DNA of 64,000 nucleotides from Streptomonospora mangrovi (GTDB taxonomy: Bacteria > Actinomycetota > Actinomycetes > Streptosporangiales > Streptosporangiaceae), in the NCBI RefSeq assembly GCF_027604915.1, contig NZ_JAJAQC010000003.1:186001-250000 (forward strand). Direction: 5' to 3'. Within the stretch, counting starts at the first letter, position 1, and each line of letters starts with the position of its first letter. The notes beneath the pieces are model-generated. The model was not told the DNA's origin, did not search any database, and saw nothing but the letters and a program-made list of their open reading frames with translations. Below are positions 49,788 through 59,276 of the stretch, one piece after another. Position numbers and translations under genes: made by a program.

Positions 49788-50876
49788 ATGATGGGGCCCA
49801 TGGTGCGAGAACACGACGTCCCCCGGCTCGACGCGCCACCGGCCGGGGTGCACACCGCCGACCCCGCCCGCTACGACGGGCGCATGCCCTACCGGCGCAG
49901 CGGCCGCAGCGGGCTGGACCTGCCCGCCGTGTCGCTGGGGCTGTGGCAGAACTTCGGCGACGACCGGCCGCTGGAGACCCGGCGCGCCATCCTGCGCCGG
50001 GCCTTCGACCTGGGAATCACCCACTTCGACCTGGCCAACAACTACGGGCCGCCGGCCGGCGCGGCCGAGGTCAACTTCGGCCGGATGCTGCGCGAGGACT
50101 TCCGGCCCTACCGCGACGAGATCGTGATCTCCACCAAGGCGGGCTACGACATGTGGCCCGGCCCCTACGGCAGCGGCGGGTCGCGCAAGTACCTGCTGGC
50201 CAGCCTGGACCAGTCGCTGGCCCGCATGGGCCTGGACCACGTCGACATCTTCTACAGCCACCGCTACGACCCCTCCACGCCGCTGGAGGAGACCATGGGC
50301 GCGCTGGCGCACGCGGTGCGGTCGGGGCGGGCGCTCTACGCCGGGATCTCCTCCTACTCCGCGCGGCGCACGGCCGAGGCGGCGGCGCTGCTGCGGGAGA
50401 TGGGCGTGCCGCTGCTCATCCACCAGCCGTCCTACTCGATGGTCAACCGGTGGATCGAGGAGCAGGACCTGCTGGGCGCGCTGGAGCGCGAGGGCGCCGG
50501 CTGCATCGTGTTCTCCCCGCTGGCCCAGGGCCTGCTGACCGGCCGCTACCTGGACGGGGTGCCCGCCGACTCCCGCGCTCAGCGCGGCAAGGCGTTCTCG
50601 CGCGACTGGCTGAAGGCCGACGTGCTGGAGCGGGTGCGGGCGCTGGACGCGCTGGCGCGGCGGCGCGGGCAGACGCTGGCCCAGTTGGCGCTGTCCTGGG
50701 TGCTGCGCGACGAGCGGGTGACCTCGGCGCTGATCGGTGCCAGCAGCGTGGAGCAACTGGAGGAGAACGTGGCGGCGGTGCGCGGCCCGGCGCTGAGCGA
50801 CGAGGAGTTGGCCGAGATCGACCGGCACGCGGTGGACCTCGGGGTCAACATCTGGCGGCGCTCCAGCGACGCCTGA
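49788..50876 (+). CDS. Aldo/keto reductase (YghZ/L-glyceraldehyde 3-phosphate reductase-like)
   Basis: The 362-residue AKR has the barrel and catalytic tetrad: THFDLANNYGPPAGAAEVNF (Asp and Tyr) near residue 85, the Lys in VISTKAGYDMWPGPYG near 118 and the His in FYSHRYDPSTPLEE near 155. NADPH-binding SALIGASSVEQLEENV is near the C-terminus. The GPPAG insertion and GYDMWPGPYG are typical of the YghZ/AKR14 group, which detoxifies L-glyceraldehyde 3-phosphate and methylglyoxal. Starts at 49788, 49791 and 49800 are in frame and cannot be separated. A strong hairpin follows. Confidence 0.88.
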   Translation: MMGPMVREHDVPRLDAPPAGVHTADPARYDGRMPYRRSGRSGLDLPAVSLGLWQNFGDDRPLETRRAILRRAFDLGITHFDLANNYGPPAGAAEVNFGRMLREDFRPYRDEIVISTKAGYDMWPGPYGSGGSRKYLLASLDQSLARMGLDHVDIFYSHRYDPSTPLEETMGALAHAVRSGRALYAGISSYSARRTAEAAALLREMGVPLLIHQPSYSMVNRWIEEQDLLGALEREGAGCIVFSPLAQGLLTGRYLDGVPADSRAQRGKAFSRDWLKADVLERVRALDALARRRGQTLAQLALSWVLRDERVTSALIGASSVEQLEENVAAVRGPALSDEELAEIDRHAVDLGVNIWRRSSDA

Positions 50877-50884
50877 GGCGCGCG

Positions 50885-50927
50885 GGCGGTGCCCGCGCGC
50901 CCGAGCGCGAGGGGCGCGGGCACCGCC
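50885..50927. terminator. Stem-loop terminator after the aldo/keto reductase gene
   Basis: GGCGGTGCCCGCGC (50885-50898) and GCGCGGGCACCGCC (50914-50927) form a perfect 14-bp stem with a 15-base loop, nine bases past the stop. Confidence 0.7.
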
Positions 50928-51315
50928 GGACGGCCGGCGGGCGGGCCGCGCGGGCGCTGCGGGCGCCTGTGGACGGTCTGAGCGGAAGCGTCCGGAGGTG
51001 GTTTATATTCTGCTGTGAAGTGCGGGGATGTGAAGAAAAACTACGCTCGTTGTGCTTTCTTGATAGGCCGGTAACCTTCCGGTGTCCGAGAACAGCCCAA
51101 ACTCGTGTCAATTCGGATCACTGACCGTGAATCGGATGTAAGTGGATTGCGGTCACGCCGGGGAGCCGATCCTCTCCTGCGGGACTGGACTCCATTCCTC
51201 GCGCCCGTCTGAATGTAGGTAGGCACAGAACGCACTCTGTGGGCCCAGAGGACTTGCGCCGATCGTTCACAGCAGGTCCGAACCGGTCCACCCGGGCGAG
51301 ACGTAGGGGCATCCG
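50928..51315. other. AT-rich leader region of the peptide ABC operon
   Basis: About 390 bases without a gene. From 51000 to 51240 the DNA is clearly less GC-rich than its surroundings. It contains TTTATATTCTG (around 51002-51012), a possible -10 region, and a short hairpin CCGGTAACCTTCCGG (about 51068-51082). This looks like a long 5' untranslated leader or regulatory region. No riboswitch class is recognised. Confidence 0.5.
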
Positions 51316-52299
51316 TTGGCGAAGTTCCTGATCAGGAGACTGCTCAGCTCACTCATACTGGTCTTCCTGGCGTCGAGCCTGGCCTACCTCCTGGCCGCCA
51401 CCACGCTCAGCCCGCGCTCCAACTTCGAGCAGCAGCAGCCGCCGCTCAGCGCCGAGGCGATCGAGCGCGAACTCGACCACCTCAACCTCAACGACCGCAC
51501 CCCGCTCGCCGAGCGCTACGCGACGTGGCTTTCCGGTGTGGTGGTCGGTGATTTCGGCCAGACCATTACCGACCAGAGCGTCAACGAGCACATTGCCAGA
51601 AAAGCCGGGGTCACCCTGCGGCTGATCGTGGTCGGCGCGGTCATCGGCGCCACTTTGGGCGTGGCCGTCGGCGCCTACTCCGCGGTGCGCCAGTACCGCG
51701 CCTTCGACCGGGCCTCCACCGTGGTGGCGTTCTTCCTGCTGGCCGTGCCCACCATCGTGATCGCCGTGGTCCTCCAGGTCACCGCGGTGTGGATCAACGA
51801 CGTCACCGGCCGCCAGCTCCTGGAGTACGGCGGCGAGTACACCGCCAACCTCGACGCCGGGTTCTGGGGCACCCTCGCCGACCGCGTCCAGCACGCCATC
51901 CTGCCCACGCTTACCCTGGTGCTGTCGCTGTTCGCCGCCTTCAGCCGCTACCAGCGCAACATGATGCTCGACGTGCTCGCCTCGGACTTCGTGCGCACCG
52001 CCATGGCCAAGGGCCTCACCCGGCGGGCCGCCCTGTTCAAGCACGCGCTGCGCACCGCCATGATCCCCACCATCACCTACTTCACCTTCACCTTCGGCAT
52101 CCTCATCGCCAACGCCACCTTCACCGAGAAGGTGTTCGGCTGGCACGGCATGGGCGCCTGGGTCGTGGACTCCATCGTGACCAACGACGTCAACGCGGTG
52201 GCCGCCGTCACCTGCTTCATGGCCGTGTGCGTGATGGCCGCGTCGTTTCTGTCCGACGTGCTCTACGCCTGGCTCGACCCCCGGGTGCGGGTGAGCTGA
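51316..52299 (+). CDS. ABC transporter permease, DppB/OppB type
   Basis: The 327-residue protein is the first permease of a peptide/nickel-type importer. The N-terminal FLIRRLLSSLILVFLASSLAY helix, a short extracytoplasmic segment, and the binding-protein-dependent permease domain from about residue 95 to 320 are visible. The EAA loop shows as FVRTAMAKGLTRRAALFKHALR near residue 230. TTG at 51316 is the only in-frame start that keeps the conserved N-terminus, preceded by GTAGGGG. It heads an operon of permease, permease, fused ATPase and binding protein. Confidence 0.9.
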   Translation: MAKFLIRRLLSSLILVFLASSLAYLLAATTLSPRSNFEQQQPPLSAEAIERELDHLNLNDRTPLAERYATWLSGVVVGDFGQTITDQSVNEHIARKAGVTLRLIVVGAVIGATLGVAVGAYSAVRQYRAFDRASTVVAFFLLAVPTIVIAVVLQVTAVWINDVTGRQLLEYGGEYTANLDAGFWGTLADRVQHAILPTLTLVLSLFAAFSRYQRNMMLDVLASDFVRTAMAKGLTRRAALFKHALRTAMIPTITYFTFTFGILIANATFTEKVFGWHGMGAWVVDSIVTNDVNAVAAVTCFMAVCVMAASFLSDVLYAWLDPRVRVS

Positions 52300-52384
52300 C
52301 CGTGCCCACCGCTTCCGCGTCCCCGCGCCCGGCCGGCCCCCCGGCCGCGGCGCCCCGCTGCCGCCCGGCGTTGGAGGAGATCCC

Positions 52385-53290
52385 GTGAGCATCGCAACCG
52401 AGCGCGAGGCCCAGGCGCCCGACGACATCCCCCCGGCCATCACCGGCCGCTGGTCCTCGCTGGCCAAGGAGGTCCTGGGCACCCCGCGCGTGGTCGTGGG
52501 CCTGGTGATCATCGGCGCCCTGGTGCTCATGGCCTGGATCGGGCCGCTGTTCAGCCCGTGGGAGTTCGACGAGCGCGACTTCTTCGCGTTCCGCAGCCCG
52601 CCCTCGGCCGAGCACTGGTTCGGCACCAACACCACCGGGCGCGACGTCTTCCACATGACCATGGTGGGGCTCCAGCGCTCCATCGTGATCGGGCTGTGCG
52701 CGGCCGTGGCCACCACCGTGGTCGCCGCGATCGTGGGCGCCTTCGCCGGCTACTACCTGGGCCCCACCGACCGCGTGCTGATGTGGATCACCGACCTCTT
52801 CCTGGTGCTCCCGCAGTTTCTGATCCTGGCGATCCTCTACCCGGTGCTGCGCGGCTCGGAGTGGCCCGTCTTCGTCATCCTGCTCGCGGGGCTGATGTGG
52901 ATGGTCACCGCCAAGATGGTGCGCGGCATGACCATCTCGCTCAAGGAGCGCGAGTACGTGCTGGCCGCCCGCTACATGGGGGTCAGCAGCGGGCGCATCA
53001 TCCTGCGCCACATCCTGCCCAACATGTCGTCGCTGCTGATCGTCGACATCACCATCAACGTCAGCGGCGCCATCATCCTGGAGACCGCGCTGTCCTACTT
53101 CGGATTCGGCGTGCAGCCCCCCGACGTCACCCTGGGCTCCCTCATCGCCGAGGGATCGCGCCAGGCCCTGGCCTTCCCGTGGACCTTCTGGTTCTGCACC
53201 GGGCTGCTCATCCTGCTCGTGCTGGCGGTCAACCTGGTCGGCGACGGCCTGCGCGACGCCCTTGACCCGCACTCCAGGCGCAGGAGCTAG
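52385..53290 (+). CDS. ABC transporter permease, DppC/OppC type
   Basis: The 301-residue second permease has the DppC features: an N-terminal helix near residue 40, then HWFGTNTTGRDVFHMTMVGLQ near residue 77. The permease domain carries the EAA loop EREYVLAARYMGVSSGRIILRHI near residue 195 and the terminal VNLVGDGLRDALDP. GTG 52385 follows GGAGGAG. It lies 85 bases after the DppB-like gene and ten before the ATPase gene. Confidence 0.9.
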   Translation: MSIATEREAQAPDDIPPAITGRWSSLAKEVLGTPRVVVGLVIIGALVLMAWIGPLFSPWEFDERDFFAFRSPPSAEHWFGTNTTGRDVFHMTMVGLQRSIVIGLCAAVATTVVAAIVGAFAGYYLGPTDRVLMWITDLFLVLPQFLILAILYPVLRGSEWPVFVILLAGLMWMVTAKMVRGMTISLKEREYVLAARYMGVSSGRIILRHILPNMSSLLIVDITINVSGAIILETALSYFGFGVQPPDVTLGSLIAEGSRQALAFPWTFWFCTGLLILLVLAVNLVGDGLRDALDPHSRRRS

Positions 53291-53299
53291 AGGGGAACC

Positions 53300-55432
53300 A
53301 TGACCGCCACCACCGCCCATGCCCACGGCGACGCCGCGCGGCCCGACGGCACCGACACCCCGGTCCTCCAGGTCACCGACCTGGAGGTCACCTTCCCGGG
53401 CACCCGCGGCAGCCCCGACGTCACCGCGGTGCGCGGCGTCAGCTACGAGCTGCGCCGCGGCGAGATCCTGGGGATCGTGGGGGAGTCCGGGTCGGGCAAG
53501 TCGGTGTCGTCGCTGGCCGCCATGGGCCTGCTGCCCGACTACGCCCGCGTGAGCGGCTCCATCCGGCTGCACGGCGAGGAACTGCTGGGGCTGGACGACC
53601 GCGCCATGGCCGCCAAGCGGGGCCGGGCCATCGCCATGGTCTTCCAGGACCCGCTGTCGGGGCTGACCCCGGTCTACACCGTCGGCGACCAGGTCGCCGA
53701 GGCCGTCCGCGCGCACAACCCCCACTTCGGCAAGGCCGCCGCGCTGGCCCGCGCCGTCGAGCTGCTCACCCTCGTGGGCATCCCCGACGCCGAGCGGCGG
53801 CACCGCTCCTTCCCCCACGAGTTCTCCGGCGGCATGCGGCAGCGGGTCATGATCGCCATCGCGATCGCCAACGACCCCGACGTCATCATCTGCGACGAAC
53901 CCACCACCGCGCTCGACGTCACCATCCAGGCCCAGATCCTGGAGGTCCTCAAGACCGCGCAGCGCGAGACCGGCGCCGCCATCCTGATGATCACCCACGA
54001 CCTGGGCGTGGTGGCCGGCCTGGTCGACCGCGTGCAGGTCATGTACGCCGGGCGGCTGGTCGAGACCGGGCCCGTCGACGACGTCTACTACCGCACCCGC
54101 ATGCCCTACACCATGGGCCTGCTGGGCTCGGTGCCGCGCCTGGACCAGGACGACAAGACCCCGCTCATCCCCATCGCCGGCAGCCCGCCCTCCCTCACCG
54201 ACATGCCGCCCGGCTGCCCGTTCGCCCCGCGCTGCCCGCTGGCCGTCGAGGCGTGCACCCAGGCCGAGCCCGCGCTGGAGCAGGTCGGCGCGCCCGGCCA
54301 CCGGGCGGCCTGCGTCCGCGCCGGCGAGATCCAGGCCAACGGCTGGACCGCGCGCGACGTCTACCCCGTGCCCGAGATCGGCGACCCCCCGCAGGCGGCG
54401 GTCCCGCGCGAGGACCGCACCACCGTGCTGGAGGTCGAGAACCTGGTCAAGCACCACCCGCTGACGCGCGGCGCGCTGTTCAAGCGGCGGGTGGGCACCG
54501 TCTACGCGGTCGACGGCGTCAGCTTCGACATCCGCGAGGGCGAGACCCTGGGCCTGGTGGGGGAGTCCGGCTGCGGCAAGACCACCACCCTGCTGGAGAT
54601 CCTCAGCCTGGACCGCCCCCAGAGCGGGGCGGTGCGGGTGCTGGGCACCGAGTCCGGCCGGATCGGCGGGCGCGAGCGCATGCGGGTGCGGCGCGACATG
54701 CAGGTGGTGTTCCAGGACCCGATGAGTTCGCTGGACCCCCGCATGCGGGTCTTCGAGATCGTCGCCGAGCCGCTGCGCACCCACGCCTACCCCAAGGACA
54801 GGCTCCAGGCGCGCGTCATCGAACTGCTGCGGCTGGTCGGCCTGGAGGCCGAGCACGCCGCCCGCTACCCGGCCGAATTCTCCGGCGGCCAGCGCCAGCG
54901 CGTCGGCATCGCGCGGGCGCTCGCGCTGGAGCCCCGGCTGATCGTGCTGGACGAACCCGTCTCGGCGCTGGACGTCTCGATCCAGGCCGGGGTGGTCAAC
55001 CTGCTGGACGACCTCAAGGCCCGGCTCGGCCTGGCCTACCTGTTCGTCGCCCACGACCTGTCGGTGGTGCGCCACATCGCCGACCGCGTGGCGGTGATGT
55101 ACCTCGGCAAGATCGTGGAGATCGGCGAGGTCGCCAACCTGTACCGGCACCCCACCCACCCCTACACCCAGGCGCTGCTGTCGGCGATCCCGCTGCCCGA
55201 CCCCGAGAAGGAGCGGCGGCGGTCCCACATCGTCCTGGAGGGTGACCTCCCCAACCCCGCTGACCCGCCCTCGGGGTGCCGCTTCCGCACCCGGTGCCAG
55301 AAGTTCGCCGTGCTCGGCGAGGAGGAGCGCACCGCGTGCCGGGAGCGCGAACCGGAACTGCGGCGCCGCGTGGAGGGCGCGGCCGACCAGGCCGCCGCCT
55401 GCCACTACGCCGAGCGGCAGGAGCCCCTGTGA
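53300..55432 (+). CDS. ABC transporter ATP-binding protein with two fused ATPase domains (DppD-DppF)
   Basis: The 710-residue protein fuses both ATPases of an oligopeptide importer. The first domain (about residues 20-350) has Walker [12 protein letters not shown], signature [17 protein letters not shown], Walker [15 protein letters not shown], and the C-terminal Cys-rich [15 protein letters not shown] motif of DppD. The second (about 375-705) has [44 protein letters not shown] and a matching GCRFRTRCQ motif. Each Cys cluster probably binds an iron-sulfur centre or stabilises the fold. Fusion saves a gene compared with separate DppD and DppF. It is ten bases after the permease gene. Confidence 0.92.
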   Translation: MTATTAHAHGDAARPDGTDTPVLQVTDLEVTFPGTRGSPDVTAVRGVSYELRRGEILGIVGESGSGKSVSSLAAMGLLPDYARVSGSIRLHGEELLGLDDRAMAAKRGRAIAMVFQDPLSGLTPVYTVGDQVAEAVRAHNPHFGKAAALARAVELLTLVGIPDAERRHRSFPHEFSGGMRQRVMIAIAIANDPDVIICDEPTTALDVTIQAQILEVLKTAQRETGAAILMITHDLGVVAGLVDRVQVMYAGRLVETGPVDDVYYRTRMPYTMGLLGSVPRLDQDDKTPLIPIAGSPPSLTDMPPGCPFAPRCPLAVEACTQAEPALEQVGAPGHRAACVRAGEIQANGWTARDVYPVPEIGDPPQAAVPREDRTTVLEVENLVKHHPLTRGALFKRRVGTVYAVDGVSFDIREGETLGLVGESGCGKTTTLLEILSLDRPQSGAVRVLGTESGRIGGRERMRVRRDMQVVFQDPMSSLDPRMRVFEIVAEPLRTHAYPKDRLQARVIELLRLVGLEAEHAARYPAEFSGGQRQRVGIARALALEPRLIVLDEPVSALDVSIQAGVVNLLDDLKARLGLAYLFVAHDLSVVRHIADRVAVMYLGKIVEIGEVANLYRHPTHPYTQALLSAIPLPDPEKERRRSHIVLEGDLPNPADPPSGCRFRTRCQKFAVLGEEERTACREREPELRRRVEGAADQAAACHYAERQEPL

Positions 55433-55494
55433 CCGTCGGAGGGCCGATCGCGCCCACCCGATCCCCCAGGAAAGTGATCAGTGAGGAGACTCCC

Positions 55495-57216
55495 GTGCGG
55501 ATGAGACGCGCCGCCAAGCTCGGCGCCCCCCTCGTGGTCCTGGCCCTTGCGGCCAGTGCCTGCGGCGGTGGCGGCGGAGACGAGGGGAACGAGAACCAGG
55601 AGACCCTGGCGGACATCCCCGCCATCGACATCAACCAGACGGACCGCGCCGACCTCCAGGAGGGCGGCACCTTCCACTGGGGGATCAACGAGTTCCCGCC
55701 GCAGTACCAGGTGCACCACACGCAGGGCAACCTCGCCAACGCCGAGCGGATCGCCTCGGCCGTGCTGCCCCAGGCCCACAACTTCGACGAGAACGGCGAC
55801 CCGTACCCCAACGAGGACTACGTCCTCTCCAGCGAGATCAGCGACGACGGGATGACGCTCACCTTCGAGCTGAACCCCGACGCCGAGTGGTCCAACGGCG
55901 AGCCGATCACCTGGGAGGACTACGCCGCCCAGGTCGAGACGGTCGGCGGGCACCGCGACAACGACAGCGAGTTCGAGATCGGCGACAAGTCCGGTTACGA
56001 GCGGATCGGCGACGTCGAGCAGGGGGACGACGAGTACGAGGTGATCTTCCACTTCGACGAGCCCTTCGCCGAGTGGCCGCGCCTGTTCGACGCCCTGTAC
56101 CCCAAGGAGTACATGGAGGACCCGGAGCGGTTCAACGAGGACTACGAGCTGGCCTTCCCGGTCACCGCCGGGCCGTTCGGCGACGTGGAGTTCGACGAGA
56201 CCGCGCAGACCATCACGGTCAACCGCGACGACAACTGGTGGGGCGAGCCCGCCATCCTCGACTCGATCGTGTTCCACACCTACGGCAACGACGCGCTGCC
56301 CGGGGTGATGAACAACGGCGAGATCGACGGCTTCTACCTGGGCTACGACGCCGCCGCCTACGAGCTGCTGAGCGACGCCGAGGGCGTGCGCCTGACCAAG
56401 GCCATCGACAACGCCTACCGGCACATCACCTTCAACGCCGGTGAGGGCCGCCTGCTGGCCGACCGCGAGGTGCGCAACGCGCTCGTGCACGCCATCGACC
56501 GGTCGCAGATGGCCCAGGCCACGCTCAGCGGCGTCAACTGGACCACCGACCCCACGGTCAACCGGCTCATCCGCTCCACCCAGACCGGCTTCCGCGACAA
56601 CAGCGAGGGCTTCGGCGAGTACGACCCCGAGCTGGCGGCGCAGATGCTGGAGGACGCCGGGTGGACCCTGGAGGGCGAGGGCGAGGTCCGGACCAAGGAC
56701 GGCGAGCGCCTCGAACTGGACTGGGTGATCCCCTCGGACCTCCAGAACACCGCCGACGAGGCGGAGATCGCCAAGGCGCAACTGGCGGAGGTGGGCGTGG
56801 CCGTCAACGTGGAGACGGTGCCGAGCAACTCCTACTTCCCGGAGTACATCGTGCCGGGCGAGTTCGACGCCACGACGTTCGTGTACTCCAGCACCAACCC
56901 CTACGCGGGGTACTTCGCCGAGAACTTCACCGGCCCGGTGGGCGAGGACGAGGACGGCAACCCCACCTGGGGCAACAACCTGCACTTCTCCTCCACCGAC
57001 GAGCTGAACGAGGCGTTCGACGAACTGTCGAAGGAGACCGACCCCGAGGCGTACGCGGAGAAGGCCAACGAGATCGACCGCATGCTGTGGGAGGAGAGCA
57101 TGGCGGTGCCGCTGTTCCAGCGGCCCGGCATCTACGCGGTGAACCCCAACGTCGCGAACTGGGGAGCCAACGGGCTCGCCTCCATCCAGTACACGGACAT
57201 CGGGTTCGTGGAGTAA
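55495..57216 (+). CDS. ABC transporter family 5 substrate-binding lipoprotein
   Basis: The 573-residue protein is the binding component. A signal ends in the lipobox LAASAC near residue 22, followed by a Gly/Asp/Glu-rich linker. The family 5 fold includes FEIGDKSGYERIGDVEQGDD near 165 and DRSQMAQATLSGVNW near residue 340. The late GRP region is replaced by VPLFQRPGIYAVNP. GTG 55495 follows GAGGAG by seven bases. The mature protein is very acidic, common in this family. Being last in the operon is unusual, as the binding protein is often first. Ligand is probably a peptide; opines, metals or sugars are possible. Confidence 0.9.
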   Translation: MRMRRAAKLGAPLVVLALAASACGGGGGDEGNENQETLADIPAIDINQTDRADLQEGGTFHWGINEFPPQYQVHHTQGNLANAERIASAVLPQAHNFDENGDPYPNEDYVLSSEISDDGMTLTFELNPDAEWSNGEPITWEDYAAQVETVGGHRDNDSEFEIGDKSGYERIGDVEQGDDEYEVIFHFDEPFAEWPRLFDALYPKEYMEDPERFNEDYELAFPVTAGPFGDVEFDETAQTITVNRDDNWWGEPAILDSIVFHTYGNDALPGVMNNGEIDGFYLGYDAAAYELLSDAEGVRLTKAIDNAYRHITFNAGEGRLLADREVRNALVHAIDRSQMAQATLSGVNWTTDPTVNRLIRSTQTGFRDNSEGFGEYDPELAAQMLEDAGWTLEGEGEVRTKDGERLELDWVIPSDLQNTADEAEIAKAQLAEVGVAVNVETVPSNSYFPEYIVPGEFDATTFVYSSTNPYAGYFAENFTGPVGEDEDGNPTWGNNLHFSSTDELNEAFDELSKETDPEAYAEKANEIDRMLWEESMAVPLFQRPGIYAVNPNVANWGANGLASIQYTDIGFVE

Positions 57217-57315
57217 GCGGAGTGATTCCTTAACCGACCCGAGCGAGCGGACCCCCTCACCCGCCCGCCCCGGCCGCGCCACCCCGCCCGGCCGCCATCC
57301 TCGCGGTACCCGTTC

Positions 57316-57347
57316 GGTGCCCCCGCCCTGCCCCGGGCGGGGGCACC
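57316..57347. terminator. Strong terminator of the ABC operon
   Basis: GGTGCCCCCGCCC (57316-57328) and GGGCGGGGGCACC (57335-57347) form a 13-bp perfect stem with a 6-base loop, 100 bases after the binding-protein stop. Confidence 0.7.
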
Positions 57348-57809
57348 GCCATGTGTGTGGGGGCGGGTGGGGCTGTGGGATCGGCGGACGCGAGGGCCGG
57401 GAGGGGCACCGCCATGTCGGGGCGGGGCCGGGTGTGTAAGGGGGACGGGGGAGCAGGGGAGCGAGGGCGTGCGCGGGTGTGTGCGGGTGTGCGGGGCGGG
57501 TGCGGTGGGACGCGCGTTCCGTCTAGACTCGTCCGCTGAACCGCGCACACCGGATGCTCCGGAACGCCCTCCGGCGCGCGGCAGCGGCGCCGCACGGCGA
57601 AGCGGTCCCGCGCCGGTGAGGCGGGCGGCCGTGGTGGTCACGGCGGTCACAACGATCGGGCACGGCAGGCAGCACCACGGGCCGGGGAACGCCGCCGCCG
57701 GAAACGGCGCGCGTTCGCGCGGCGGAGTGGAGCACGGACGCGGATCGCGACGGGGACGGCGCAACTCGCGGGGGATGGACGCATCCGAACACGAGTCGGC
57801 GGAGGGACA
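57348..57809. other. G-rich intergenic region with quadruplex-type motifs
   Basis: No credible gene is seen. The plus strand from 57355 to 57505 is strongly G-rich with two canonical four-tract motifs (57359-57379 and 57440-57467). GGGCACCGCCATGT occurs twice (about 57342 and 57405). A promoter for the next gene probably lies around 57520-57540, where the sequence is AT-richer (CGTCTAGACTCG). Confidence 0.45.
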
Positions 57810-58376
57810 ATGGTCGAGTTCGTCCGGGCCTGGATCATCGGCGCGGTGTCGTGGTTCATGCTCACCAACATCGGCGCGCTGGCGTTCCGCCTCCTCGCCC
57901 CGCCCGAGCACACGCAGAGCTTCGGCTGGGCGCTGCTGTGGCTGGGCGGGATCGGGTTCGCCGCCTACTTCCTGACCGTGGTGGCCACCGCCCTGGTCCA
58001 CCGGGCCCCCGACCGCCACGACCTCGGCCGCAACGCCCTGGCGGTCCTCCCGGCCCCGGTGGTGGGGAGCTCGGTCGACACGGGCCGCCTGCTGGCGGGC
58101 ACGGGCGTGAACTGGCCGCTGTACGCGAGCTGGACGGCCATCGCCCTGGTGGGCGCGGTGCTGGCCTTCCTGCTGATGCGCCGCCTCCAGCGCCCCGCCG
58201 TCGTCGAGGCGGAGACAGGCGCCCGCGTCCGCGTCCCCAAGACCTACTGGGACCGCACCGACGCCGGCTCGCCCGAAGACGCGACCGCACCGGACGAGCC
58301 CTCATCTCCCGCCGAGCCGGAAGAACAGACCCCCACCCCCAACCCGACCCCCGACTCGACACCCACCCCGGACTGA
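57810..58376 (+). CDS. Small integral membrane protein with Pro/Thr-rich tail
   Basis: The 188-residue protein has four predicted membrane helices in the first 130 residues (VRAWIIGAVSWFMLTNIGAL; WALLWLGGIGFAAYFLTVVA; a weak third segment around residue 75; and SWTAIALVGAVLAFLLM). A cytoplasmic or surface tail rich in Pro, Thr, Glu and Asp follows (ending TPTPNPTPDSTPTPD). ATG 57810 follows GGAGGG closely. I do not recognise the family. Its first two helices and the following HRAPDRHD match the protein encoded convergently at 58733-59206, so the two are paralogues. Confidence 0.7.
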   Translation: MVEFVRAWIIGAVSWFMLTNIGALAFRLLAPPEHTQSFGWALLWLGGIGFAAYFLTVVATALVHRAPDRHDLGRNALAVLPAPVVGSSVDTGRLLAGTGVNWPLYASWTAIALVGAVLAFLLMRRLQRPAVVEAETGARVRVPKTYWDRTDAGSPEDATAPDEPSSPAEPEEQTPTPNPTPDSTPTPD

Positions 58377-58732
58377 CAGGCATGCGGGTGAGCCGGTCCG
58401 GCCCCATGGCACCACCCGGGTAGGCGACCGGCACCGCCGCAACCTTTTCGGTCGATCATTTCGCCCCCGGGGAGAACAAGCCGCCTGAGCACCGCGAGCG
58501 ACACCGGCGGGAATCGGCGGTTGGGCCGTTCCGCTTGGACGTCGCCGGGAGGAGCAGCAGGTGGGGCTTGCCGCCTGGGCGATCTCGCCGAGGGCGGGGG
58601 TTGGCGGGGACTGGAGCGAAGAGCCGTAGGCGGTGGCCGTGGGCGGAGCAGGTCCATGAAGTAAGTGAGCCTGGCGGTCGAGCGGGCGGGCAGGCAGGGT
58701 AGGTGGCGGTCGCTGTCGTTGCCGTCCACAGT
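58377..58732. other. Intergenic region between convergent paralogues
   Basis: No gene is supported. A minus-strand frame is open across most of it but gives Pro/Arg/Ser-rich sequence with no family resemblance and overlaps the end of the neighbouring gene. Moderately GC-rich; no perfect long stem is seen. Confidence 0.45.
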
Positions 58733-59206
58733 TCACGGTGTGCGTCCGGGGAGCGGTGGCCGGGCGGCCGCGGACAGGCGGGCGCCTGCGGCGCTGCCGA
58801 GGGCGAGTGCGCTGAGGGCCACGGCGGCGGCGACGGCGTCGGCCGTCCCGGCTCCGCCGGGGCCGGTGGCATGTGCGGTGATCTCAGCGACCGCCCCCAC
58901 GCCCGGCACCGCCAGGGCCGCCGCGAGGCGGCGGCCGCGGCGGTCGCGGTGGGGACGGGGATGCGCGAGTCCACCGGCGAAGGCCACCAGGGCGTAGCCG
59001 ACGAGCGTGGTACACCCGATCCAGGCCAGCCTGCCCGGCGACTCCGCCAGGGCACCGGGCGGCAGCCAGGCCAGGTGCGCCGCGGCGCCGGCCACCGCCC
59101 ACCCCGTCCACACCGCCGCCCCGACCGCCCAGGCGCGCAGCAGATCAAGCAAACCGTCCTCCTCGTGTTCGTGTTCGTGTTCGTCGTGGGTCGTGGTCGT
59201 GGCCAT
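58733..59206 (-). CDS. Small integral membrane protein with His/Glu-rich N-terminus
   Basis: The 157-residue protein begins with a His/Glu-rich cytoplasmic segment (MATTTTHDEHEHEHEEDG) that may bind metal. Four hydrophobic segments follow: LLRAWAVGAAVWTGWAVAG, LAWIGCTTLVGYALVAFAG, a region around residue 95, and a final Ala-rich helix. The RAW-[IV]GA-x-W and WIG/WLGG-x5-Y phrases, and the HPRPHRD after helix two, align with the protein at 57810-58376. Function unknown. ATG 59206. Confidence 0.65.
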   Translation of the reverse strand: MATTTTHDEHEHEHEEDGLLDLLRAWAVGAAVWTGWAVAGAAAHLAWLPPGALAESPGRLAWIGCTTLVGYALVAFAGGLAHPRPHRDRRGRRLAAALAVPGVGAVAEITAHATGPGGAGTADAVAAAVALSALALGSAAGARLSAAARPPLPGRTP

Positions 59207-59276
59207 CGGAATGAGCCGCGTCGCCTTTCTCCTCCACAGCGCACACGTCCGCCCCCTCCCGCCCCCGGTGGCCGCC

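Noticed and set aside
51060-51310. A known riboswitch before the ABC operon
   Set aside because: Only a short CCGGTAACCTTCCGG hairpin is visible; no core motif of any riboswitch class I know was seen.
52217-55405. A 1062-codon minus-strand frame opposite the ABC permease and ATPase genes
   Set aside because: No domain, repetitive His/Gln/Gly/Asp composition, and a well-supported plus-strand operon covers it.
58244-58729. A 161-codon minus-strand frame between the two small membrane protein genes
   Set aside because: Overlaps the end of a better-supported gene and has Pro/Arg/Ser-rich composition without homology I recognise.
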